Part shown: one piece after another, positions 1 to 12,000 of the stretch
Layout of the letters: every line of letters begins with the position of its first letter
Position numbering within the stretch: position 1 is the stretch's first letter
Assembly (NCBI GenBank): GCA_013140575.1
Contig: JABFSN010000205.1
Coordinates: 1-38,185, forward strand
Source of the DNA: Phycisphaerales bacterium
Lineage (GTDB): Bacteria; Planctomycetota; Phycisphaerae; UBA1845
Direction: 5' to 3'
DNA: 38,185 nucleotides
Position numbers and translations under genes: made by a program
The notes under the pieces: model-generated
Databases searched by the model: none
What the model was told of the DNA's origin: nothing
Seen by the model: only the letters and a program-made list of their open reading frames with translations

Positions 1-3000
1 CCCCTTCCGCCCCGTCCAACCCCTCCATCGCGAACGCATCCCGCAGGAACGAGTTCACCGGCACGATATGAATCGCATCCGCCAGCACCGTCCCATTCGC
101 GTCGTTGTTCAGTCGGACGCGGATGATCCCGTCCTCGACGACCACCACGCCCAACCGCTGCCATCGCCATCCCTGACTGTCCAAAACGTCCGGCGGCGCA
201 ATCCGCTGATTCACCCGAATCGTCAGTTCCGACGCAGCCTCGCCATCGACGAATACCTCGTACGGTGTGTTCGTCGCCCGCGACACGTTCGGCGTCACCG
301 GATCACCCGGCCACGACGCGAACACCTCGTATTCGCCCGCCGGCAGTCCCTCGAACACCCACTCCGCGGCCGCCGCATTGGACTGCGCCGCGCGCAAATG
401 CTGCCGCGAACTGCCGCCGAAGCTCGCTGCCGGACCGACCGCCCAGTTCGGGCTGGTCTCCGTGTATCCCCGTTCCGCGCCGCCCGAGTTATCCGAAATC
501 GTCCGCCCCGGTAGGTCGATCCCCGTCGGTCGCGGCCGATCCGCCGACAACGGGAACGCGATGTTGGAATCGAACGGGTAAACATCCTGAACCAGCGGAT
601 CGCCCACCAGCGCCCCGCCGCCCGGCTGGGTCACATCGTCCGGCGTGTTCGGCGGCAGCTCGCTGAACCCCACGTACAGGTAATCGTCGTCCGGATCGCC
701 GGGGAGTTGATTCGGATTGGGCACCGCGAACAGCCCCTCGTTACCCGACAGTTCATCGTTCCCCGCGCCGCCCAGAATGTGGTCATCGCCCTCGCCGCCC
801 GCGATGAAATCCTTGTTCCCCTCGCCGTAGATGATGTCCACGCCCGCGCCGCCGTACAGCCAGTCCTTGCCCTCCCCGCCGCGGATCTCGATCGACTGAT
901 ACGCCAGTCCGTTGTCCTGCACGTCACCCCGCGCCACCCCCCACGTCTCGCCGTTGAATATGTAACCCCCGTCCGCGTGGACCACGTCCACGCCGTCACC
1001 AGTGTCAATCACTGTCCGTTCGATGTCCCGCGACTGGAAATACGCGTACTCCTGCGCGAAACGCCCCGTCGCCGGGTCGGCCACGAACACATGGTTGCCC
1101 TGGTCCCACAGTAGCGCCGTCAACCGATACCGGTGCAGGAACCGGTCGTACCCGATGGCCACAAAATCGCGGATCGGCACGCCGTCCGCCCCCTCGTTGC
1201 CGCCCAGGAACAACACCTGATCGTCGCCCGCCCCGCCGTCAAACATGTCCGCCAGCGCCGCGTCGCCCGTCAGCACGTCGTCCAGGAACCGCGGGTCGCC
1301 GTTCCGCCCCGTGCTCGGCACGATCGGCTGCGCATCCGGAATCACCTGGAAAATGTCGTCCCCCGGACCGCCCCACAGCAGATCGCTCGCCTGCCGGTCC
1401 ACACCGCCCGAAAGCACATCGTTCCCCGCGCCGCCCAGCACCCAGTCCTCGCCCGTTCCGCCGACCATTCGGTCGTTGCCCGTCCCGCCCACGATCACGT
1501 CCCGGCGGTCCAGCGGCGTCCGACCCGACAAATCTTCCGACGCGCCTGCCACCAGGTTCAGCCGCGTCTTTTCGACGCCCGTCGATATTGAAAACAGTTC
1601 ATATCCAATCGCCGTCGGATCGGGCACGCCGTTGTCGTCCAGATCGCGCTCCGCCACCGTCACGCCGATCAGATACGACACGGCCGTGTCCGGCACGTCC
1701 GGCCCCAGATTGGCCAGGTCAATCACCTGCACCCCGCGGTCCACCACCACCGTCGCCGCCCCAAAATCGACCAGCTCGCCCGTGTGTACCGTCGCCAGCG
1801 CCGGGGTCACGTCTCCCTGATTGATTAAATCGTCGATCGTGACCGCCCCGCTGCCCGCCAGGAATCCCGGATCCAGTATCTGGTAAATGTTCGCGTCCAG
1901 ATCGCTGAACGCCCCCACCGATCGGATCGCGATCCCCTCGCCCGGACGCGCCGGTTCCGACAGCGTCAACTGATACCATGCCTCCTCGCCCGGCAGATTC
2001 AGCGATTCGTCCAGCACCGGCAGAACCTGATCCAGCGACGGCAACACGAACGGATCGTCCACGACCGTGTCCGCCTGCACCGCCGTCCCCACGTTCAGGA
2101 ACAGGTCGTACCGACCCCGTTCGCCGGGGTGATTCACCACCGCCTGCCGCACCACGCGAATGTAATAGATTTCATCGCCCGCGAACTGCGGCTCCGCAGT
2201 CGGTCCCAATTCCACCTGCACGTGCGCGTCATCCGCCGACGTCGTCGCCGCGGCGATCGGCGCCACGTCGTTCGCGTGATACAGCTCGATCCGCATCGCC
2301 GTGGTCGGCGTGTGCGACGTCAACCGGATCGGGTTCGTCCCCGACGTCTCCCCCAGCGTAAACGCGTACCAGTCCTCGTCGCTCGACTCGTGCAGCGTCA
2401 GACCCACCACGTCGTCGATCCGGTTGATCGGCCGGTCCGTATCCAGCACGAACGCCGTCTGCCGCGTGTCGCCCAACGGCTGACCCGTCGGCGTCAACAG
2501 CGTGTCCGGCCCGTCCTCCAGCGCCGCCATCGCGAACACCACGGCGTAGTCCGTCGGGATGTTCCCCACCGATTCCACCCGTACGGTCGTTTCCTCGTCA
2601 AGGCTGGTTTCCAGCCCGCTCAACAGCGGCACCACCACCGCCGCGTGACTGTTCCGCAGCCCCAGTTGATCCGTCGTCGCCAGCGTCGCCCCCGCGATGT
2701 TCAGGCTCGCCCCCGGGCCGAACCCCACCGTCTCGATCCGCAACCGCCCGTCGTCCAGCGACGCGTTGAAATTCGGCGAGACGATCGCCGCGTTGATGTC
2801 GTCGATCAGATCGCCCCGCGTTTCGTTCTCCGCTGTCGCCGCCGCCGTCACCAGCACCACGTCGGTGTTCAACGTGAATTGCGCGTTCGCCGTCAAACGC
2901 CCGTTCAACGGCAGCAGCACCGTCCCGATGACCGCCGTCTCCCCTTCCGGATTGCCCGCCGCGTCGAACAGCGAAAACACCAGGTCGATGTCGTCGTTGT

Positions 3001-6000
3001 CGTGCAGCGGAATCAACTGCAGCTCGTCCCCCGGCGTCGTCGGCGTTTCCGGCGCAATCAGGAACCGATACCAGTCGATATCCGGGTTGTCCGACCGGGC
3101 GCTGTCGATCGTCAGACCCGTGAACACCGAATTGTCCAACCCGATCGGCTCCAGAATCGCCCCGCCGGCGCCATGCGTGTCACTGCCTGTCCCTACCGTG
3201 CCCGGCGCCGCCGTGTCGCCCAGCGGATACGCGTCCTCCCGCGCATCGTTCCGGTTCCCCACCGGATCGGTCACGTCCGGCAGGAACGACAACTGCGGCT
3301 CGATCTCCACCAGGTCGTTCCCCGGCCCCGCGTCCACCCACACCGACGTCTGCACCGTCTCCCCCACCACCACGTGATCATCCCCGCCCAACGCGTCGAT
3401 GATGATCGCCAGGAAGTCCTCCTCGCCCAGCAGCTCGTTAATCAGGTCGAACGGCGTCAGGCTGAACGGATCGTCCAGCCGGTCATGCGTGTCCATCGGA
3501 ACGGCCGCGATGTCCGGCTCGCCCAGGTTCTCCGTCACCTCCACCGCCGCCACCATCAATTCCGTCTCGGCCTCGTACACCTCGTCCATCATCTCGTGCG
3601 TCGGATCCCCGCTCCCGTCGTACGCCGTCGCGTTGTCGAAACCGCTGAACCGCGGATCGAACGCCCCGTCCGTGCTCAACGTCACCACGTGCCGCCCGAA
3701 AAACGGGTTGTACGGATTCGTCACGAAATCCACCTCGATCGTGTCGTCCGCCGCGCTCGCCCCCAAATACCAAACCTGATCCGTGCTCCGCGCGTACTCC
3801 TTCCACGCGTCGTCCGCGAACAGCAGACCCTCCTCGTCCTGGAATTCGACGCCGCGACGTGTGACCAAACGGTCACCTGTCGCCCCGCCGCCCCCATTTC
3901 CGAACATGAAATCCAGCCCCGTCCCGCCGAAAAAGTAGTCGGTGGTGGTTTCGTTATCGCTGCCCAAAAACCGGTTCAGGCCGGTGTCCTCGAATTCGAA
4001 TGCGCCCCCGCCGTCGTCCAGCGTCAGGTTGCCGGCGTCATCGACGTAGACGCCGAAATCATCGCCCGGTCCGTCGGCCAGGAAATCTTCCACGTCAAAC
4101 GATGACACCTGATTCGCCGACACTTCGGGATGCACCGACCACGCATAGAATTGCGTCTGGTTGTTGCCGCCGATCAGGTCGTCGTTCCCCTGGCCCGCGA
4201 ACAACTGGTCGATATCCAGCACGGGATCGCCGCCGAACTCCGCGCCCCAGATGCGGTCGTTGCCGCCGAATCCGTACAACTGGTCGCTGCCCGGACCGCC
4301 GTTGATACGGTCGCGCCCCTGGCTGCCGCGGACGATGTCCTCGCCCGGACCGCCGCTGATCACCGTCACCCACGGATCGCCCGGCGTCTCGTTCGCGAGT
4401 TGTTCAATCGTCGCGTCGGACAGATGGGCCTCGATCACGTCGCGGCCCATCAATCCCGAAATCTGGAACTGTTCCACCAGCGGCAAACCGGCGCGGTTGC
4501 GCCAGCCCACGTAAATCGATCGGCCGCTGTAATCCACGTTGATCAACTGTCGTCCGGCAATCGCCGTCAGCGGCCCGCCCGACTGACCGGTGGTCAGTCC
4601 GAATAGATTCATGGCCGTCGCGTTCAGGTTGGACAGCGTGATCGTTCCAGGCGCTCCCAACCCGTTCGTTTCCAGCCGCAGGAAATCGCCCACGCGCAGC
4701 GCCCGCACCGCGTCACTGGGCAGACTCGCCGCCTGCAACGCCGCGTTGATCGCCAGATCGACGGCCGCCACCAGCCCGTCCAGCGTCAACGATTCGTCCG
4801 CCACGGTCACGTTGATCGCCTGCTGGTTGACGCCCGTGCCATTGATCGTCACCCGGAACTGCGCCGCCCCGCCCATCGACCCGTCTGCCGGCAACGCCGC
4901 GCCGCCGGTGACGAACGCGTCGATGAACGCGTCGGCGGCAATTCCCAACACGTTCGCCGTCGTCGTGTTGGCGTTGGTGACCAGCAATTCCGAAAACTGC
5001 CCCAACCCCACCGTCTGCAATCGGATGCGATCGCCCGCACGCACCGCACGCACCGACGTCGACGGCAGCCCCGCTCCGTTCAACGCCGCGGTCAGCGCCG
5101 TGTTCACGTCCGTAATCAGGTTGTCGATGTTCAGGTTGGCCGGATCGTTCGGCACGGAAACGGCGAACGATTCCATCGGCACACCCGAACCCGTCAGCGT
5201 CACCATGAAGGTCGCCGTCGTCCCGACGCCCAACCGGCCGTTCGCCGGCAGGTTGCGATCGCCCGTGATGGCCACGTCCGTCTCGGTCAGAATGATGTTG
5301 TCGTTGAACGGATTGATCTGGGCGCGGGTCTTGTCGCCCTCGACCAGCAGAATATCGACCTCGCGGGCATCGGCCACGTCCGCCTCGGCCTCGTTTCCGA
5401 AGAACCCGTCGAAATCATCGCCCAAGACGTGGTAGTTTCCGTCGACGTCCAGCACCAGAATGTCCACGCCGTTGCCGCCGAACGCACGGTCGTTGCCGTC
5501 CTGCCCCTCAACCCAGTCCGGATCGCGACCGCCGAACATGGTGTCGTTGCCCGCCCCGCCGTACAGCTGATCCTGGCCGAATCCGCCGTATAGCGTGTCG
5601 GCTGATCCGACGAAATCGCCGTCGTCGGTTTCACGGTTCTCGGCCGCCAGCGTGTTACGCGGATAGGTCGGACCTTCCAGGTAGTCGCCGTGCAGATAGT
5701 CGTTGTCGTCCCCACCCAGCAGCAGGTCCATCCGCGTATTGCCATACAGGTAATCGCCGCCCGTTCCGCCGCGCAGCTCGTCGCCGATCTTGTCGAATTC
5801 CGTCTCCGTCTCGAAACTCGGTGAATACGCGTACAGGTAGTCGAACCCCGCGCCGCCCCACAGTCGCTGACCGGCCTGATCGTTCGGGAACGCACCTCCC
5901 AATTGCCCGTGATCGGCGAACTCGAAATCGTCGCCCTCATTGCCGTACAGTTGATCGATGCCCTCGCCGCCCCGCAGTATGTCGCTGTTCAGGCCGCCCA

Positions 6001-9000
6001 GCAGCACGTCGTCGTCATCGCCTCCGCGCACGCGATCGTCGGCCTCGCCGCCGTCGACGTAATCACGCCCCGCGCCGCCGTACAGGTTGTCCTCGCCCCA
6101 GCCGCTGAAAATGAAATCGCCGCCGTGCCCGCCGTGAATCTCGTCCTCACCATCGCCCGTTGGATTGTTGTTGGCATCGAACCGATCGCCGATCCGCGAC
6201 ACGCCCGCGATCGAAACCCCCATGCCCCCCAACGGCACTGTATTCAGGAATCCGTATCGCTCGCGATACGTCGTCGGATTGAACTGTTCGGCCACCTCGA
6301 ATCCCGGCGGCTCGATGAAATCACCCGCGTCACTGAAAAACTGCCGCCCGAAATCGGCAAGCGCCAGCCACTCGTCCGGCAGGTCGCCGCCCCAGATCAC
6401 GTCACCGATCGCCGTCGCCGGCAACGGCGCGCCTGCGTCGTCCTGACCCTCGTCATCTCCCCACACCAGATCGTCGCCAAATCCGGCCACCACCATGTCC
6501 AGACCGCCGCCGCCATAAACGTCGTCGTCACCCGTGCCCGACAGCACCGCGTCGTTCCCCGGACCGGTGATGCGAACGATGTCCGCCCCTTCGTGGCTGT
6601 ACACCAGGCTGTTCCCGCCCGTCGCCGCAATCAGAATGTCGTCGTCGCCCGCCTGACCGTAAACCGTGATCGCACCCGTCCCGGCCACGATGTCGATGTC
6701 GTCCGGACCGGCCAGCGGCCCGCTAACCCCCTCGGTTCCGGCGGCCGGGGCCGTCGGCACGACGGCGCTGTCGTCGCCGTACACCGTCACCGCGCCGCTG
6801 CCGAAATTGCGAACGATCAGATCATCGTCGCCCTCGGCCAAATCGACCGTGATCGGCCCGTTGGCGTGAATCTCGACGTCGTCGCGCATCCCGCCCGCGA
6901 GCGGACCGAACTCCCCGTCGCCGAACACGGTAATCGCACCGCTCGCCAGCACCCCGCTCGGCTTCCCGATCACGATGTCGTCCGACCCGTGATCGCCGAC
7001 CACCTTCACCGGCCCCAAACCCGCCCCGTTCACCGTCACGTCGTCGTCGTGCCCGCCGGCCTGAACCGTGATCATCGTGTTGCCGACGATGTTCACCACG
7101 TCCGCGCCCTGCATTCCCAGCGCAATGGCGCCCGCGGTCCCGTCGGCCAATACGTTGATCGCACCCGCACCGCCGCGAATCGTGACGAAATCACCTAATT
7201 CCGCGGCGTTCACGTGGATGACGCCCGGCGCGTACAGATCGATATGGTCAACGCCGCCGGTCGCCAGCGCGCCCGACATGGCGTCGCCGAACACATCCAC
7301 CTGCGTGGCGCTCGTCGGACTGAACATGCTGCCGAGATCAATGTCATCCGCACCGCCGCCGCCGATGATTTCCACATCGCCGGACACGGCGCCCAAAATC
7401 GTAACCGTGTCGTTCGCCGGACCGGCATCCACCGTCACGTCGCCGTCGGCCACGATGTCAATATCATCGGCCCCCGCGCTGCCCGGCCCGGCGGCCGGCG
7501 CCGGCGCGCCGATCAGGCCCGCGGCGCCGTCACCCAGCACCAGCACGTCGTCCGCCGGCCCCCGAATATCCACCTTGTCGCCGCCTTCGCCCGCGTCCAC
7601 CATCACCGGACCGGTCGCGAATATGCGGATGTCGTCGTTGGCACCGTTGGCATCGTCCACGCCCTCGGCATCGCCGAACACGTCGATCGCCCCACCGCCC
7701 GCCAGGATGTTCCCCGCGCTGCCCAGGTCGATGTCGTCGATGCCCGACCCGCCGATCACGCCGATCTCTCCATCGCCTTCGCCAACAATGGTGACATGAT
7801 CGTTGCCCGATCCGGCGTCCACGCGAATCCGCCCGTCGGCGTTGATGTTGACCGTCTCGTTGCCCTCGCGGCCGAACACGTCGACGTTGCCCACGCCGCC
7901 GGTGATGTTCACCGTGTCGTTCTCGGTCCCGGCGTCGACGAAAATGACGTCCGCCCCGGTCCCCGCGATCAGGATGTCGTCCATCCCCTGCCGGCCATGA
8001 ACCGTCGCGCTGCCCAGATACGTACGCACCACGTCATTGCCCGGACCCGCATCAACCGTGTCGATCCCCAGGTCGCCGTAGATGAAATCGCCGTGATCGT
8101 TCGGGCTGCCCGGCGCCGCCGCGTTCGGATCCTGCACGTCGCCGTAGATGGTGTGATTCTCGCCGATGGTCGCCCCGATCTGCGCGTTCCCCGCGAAAAT
8201 GCGGTCCTTGCCCCAGCCGCCCACGATCTCGTCGCTGCCCAGCCCGCCGATCAAGCCGGCTTGTTGACCGAACGCCATGCCGTCGTCATTGCCCAGCCCG
8301 CCGTCGAGGAAATCGTTGCCCGTCTCGCCGCGCAGCAGATCGCTTCCGTCGCCGCCGAACATGGTGTCGCCGCCATCGGCCCCGACCAGATCGTCGTTGC
8401 CGCCGACGCCGTGCATCACGTCAAAACCTTCGTTGCCCAGCAACACGTCGTTGCCCGAACCCGACAAACTCCCCTCGTTGATGACCCAGTCGCCCTCGGC
8501 ATTCAGCGCGGCCGTTCCGATGTCGCCGATCAGCGCGTCCATCCCCAGGCCGCCCTCGACCGTATCGTTGCCCTCGCCGCCGGACATCAGGTCGTCGTTC
8601 TCATCGCCGAGCATGTGATCGACGCCGGCGCCGCCGTCCATCACGTCGTTGCCCCGCCCGCCGAACATCTGGTCATCGCCGGCGCCGCCCAGCAGCATGT
8701 CCACGCCGGGGTCGCCGAAAATCATGTCGTTGCCTTCACCGCCCTCGACGTGGTCATCGCCCGTGCCGGCGTTGATGATGTCGGCGCCCTCGCCGCCGAA
8801 CAGCATGTCGTTCGCCCGGCCGCCGGTCAGCTTGTCGTTCCCGGCGTCGCCGTAGAACACGACCGCGCCCTTCGACGCCGTCAGCGTGTCATTCCCGGCG
8901 CCACCGTGAACCTCGACCGGGATTTCCAGCCCGCCCGCGACCACGATGCTGTCGTTGCCCGCGCCGGCGTCGGCGATCATCACCCGCTGCACGCCCGAAT

Positions 9001-12000
9001 ACGTCTGCCGCAGCCCGTACGCCTCGACGGTTACGTCGCCGGCGTTGTCGCCCGGCTTCAGAATAAACGACTCCGCCCCGTCGGCCGTGTCGCCGTGTTC
9101 GCGCATACCTGCCCGCGAGCCCACGTTGATGTTCAGCGTGCCCATGCCGTCCTTCTCGGCCAGCACTGGCGTGGTATCCGGCCGCGGCAGCGTGAACTCA
9201 AAAACGGTGACGTCGATGATGGTCACGTCGAAATTGAATATCAGCAGAATCTCGAGATAGGCCCGCAGGAACGCGTCGATCTTGGCGCTGATGTCAAAAA
9301 TGTGAATGCCCGCGTCGCCCAGATTGAAATTCTCGATCAGCTCGTTCAGCCGGAACTTCCCGTCGTCGTCCAAATCGTGCAGATTGAAATCGATCGTCCC
9401 GCGGATGCCGCCTTCCACGCCCGCCCGGCCGACGGCCACGTTCACTTCCACGCCCGCCGCGATCTCCACGACGAGCTGCACCTCGGGCACGTCCTCGCCC
9501 GCGTCGTTCAAATCCTTGATGAAGAACCCCTCGAATATCGCCCCGAAATTGTTGAAATCGCTTTCCGCGAACTGGCGAATGCCGTAGGTGTCGAAACCGA
9601 ACCCGAAATCGAAGAACGCCCCCACCGACCCCGTCACCTGGGCGCCCAGCGGCCCGATGATCGGGAAATACTGCGAATACTGGAATCCCAATCCGAACTT
9701 CGGGAAGTCGTATTCGATCATCGACGGATTGCCGCCCAGCAGAAGCTGGAACATCATCTCCGGATGCTCGAACATCGGGAAGCTGAATCCCACGTTCGCG
9801 CCCGCCGGCGTCGGCGTCGTCGGATCGATCCCCATCGCCCCCACGTTGCGGGCCATGTTGAACGCCATGCCCGCCTGCGACATCGGATCAACCTGACCCA
9901 GCGGATCCATCACAATCTGATCGATGGGCGACAGACCGCCCATCATGTTCTCGTCCATCGCGTCCGCGCCGCTGACCTGGAAACTGCCCACGTCGAGGAA
10001 CACGCTCCCGCCCATCGAATCGAAGTTGTCCAGGAAGTCGATCAGCTCGACCACGTCGACAACCGCCTCGATGAACTCGCCCACGTTCTCGAACTCGCTG
10101 GCGAAAATCTCGGCGATGTCGATCAGCGTCGTCGGTCCCGCCAGATCTGAAATCAGCGGAATCGGTGTGGTCAGAATCTCCACCACGTCCGCCGCCGGAC
10201 CGATGATGTCCCCCACCGAATCCACCACCGGCCCCAGTACGTCGCCGACCAGCGTCCCGAAATCCACACGCACGTCACGGAACCAAATCGTAGGCACCTC
10301 GTCGAAATCCAGCCCCGTGGCCGTGCTCGCCGACGCAGCCCAGTCCAGATCGAAGAAGAAATCCAATGACGGGAACTGCGCCAGACCCGCGAAACTGGCC
10401 GTCCCCTCCAGATTCAAATCCACATTCAGATTCGCAAACGCCTCGAAATCGGCCAGGCCGCTGAACACTTCCGTCAACGGGAATCGTCCGCTGCCCGCGG
10501 CCCCGTCGAGATCGATGCCGAACGAAAGCCCGAGCGAACTGGCGTCGTACTGGTCGCCGTCGTCGCCGAACGCGTCTTCGTCATTGATATCCAGTTGCAA
10601 GAACAACAACGAACCGGTGGCGTTGAAACCGGGGACGCTCGCCTCCAGGTCCAGCGTGATATCGTCGCCCTCGCCGAACGGATCGAAATTGAAGAACACC
10701 CCCTCGTCCAGATTGACGCCGATGCCCAGGTCCAGCTCGAACGACGACTTGAACGAAACCTCGCCCTCGGCCGCCAGACCCAGCCCCGGTAGGCCCACGT
10801 CGAAATCGAAACCCGAATCGCTGGGAATCAGTTCCATGTCCGGTTGACCGATCCGCATCCGGAACTCGATCGAATCGCCGTCGTCGATCACCACGATGTC
10901 TTCAATGTTGACGCCGGCGCCCGTCCCCGGCGCGTTCAACAGCCAACCCGTGTCGCCCAGCCCGTCGAACAGCGCCTGCCGCATCGCATCCACCGGGTCG
11001 AATCCGAACGATTCGCCCGCCGCCCGCGACGCCGCCTCGGCTTCGGTCAGCATCAGGTCGTCCGGGTCCAGCACGCCGATGACCGCGTCGCGCATCACGC
11101 CGAAAAAGTCGGACGCCGACTGAAGGTTGTCGCCGATGATCGGCAGCTCGATGCCCTCGAATTCGCCGTCGAGCGCGTCCTCCAGGAACCCCATCAGGCC
11201 GATCCAGCCGTCGACCAGCGCCGCCAGGTTGTCGCGCAACGACAGGCTGTCGAGCGCCGAACTGAAATCGGGAACCTGCGTGGTCGTCGTGCCCGCGATG
11301 TCCGTCAGATCGCCGATGGTCAGGTTCAACGCGCCGATCGAATTCGTCGCGGTCGGGAAAAACATGGGCAGATTGGCCATGATCTGCGCGTCGAGGTCGA
11401 TGGTTGCGTCCGAAAAATCGAGGTCCGCGATATCGATCCGGCCGTCGCTGTCGCTGTCGTCCAGACCGATGGTGAATCGCGCCGGCTGATTAATGTTGTT
11501 CCGCCGGCCGAGCGCGACCAGACCGTTCTGAATGAAGATGCCCAGCGGTCCCAGCGCCGCGGACATGTCCATGTCCGTGGCTCCCGCGCCCAGCGTCAGC
11601 ACGATCCCGGTGCTGTCGCGAATGAACGGCGTGGGGCTTAGCGGGTCGGACAAATCAATGCCGAAATCGAGCGCCAGCGCCGCCCCGCCGTTGACCTGCA
11701 TCAACGCGTCGCCGCCGACGTCGACCAGATTGCCCAATTCGTCGAGCCCGACCAATTCGCCGAGGTCCAGGTTTAGCGGCATCTGCTCCTGAAAACTGCG
11801 CATCCACATGAAACCGAAATTCAGCACCGGGCCGCCGCCCGCGGCGCCCGGAACGGCGGCGGCCGGGGTGGCCCCGACCGCGTCAAACGCCACCTCCACC
11901 AGATTGGCCGGGATCCCCAACGTTTGCGCCAGGCTCGACGCCAACGTTTGCAGGCTGGACGCCGGATTATCTTCAAACCGCTCGATGTCCTCGGCGAACA

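Noticed and set aside
7214-10150. Plus-strand open frame of 978 codons, and similar long ones at 2129-4105, 5903-7198 and 12587-13990
   Set aside because: They lie opposite the giant gene. Their products are Arg/His/Val-rich with no domain, and the minus frame has clear RTX and other motifs. They are shadows of high-GC repeats.
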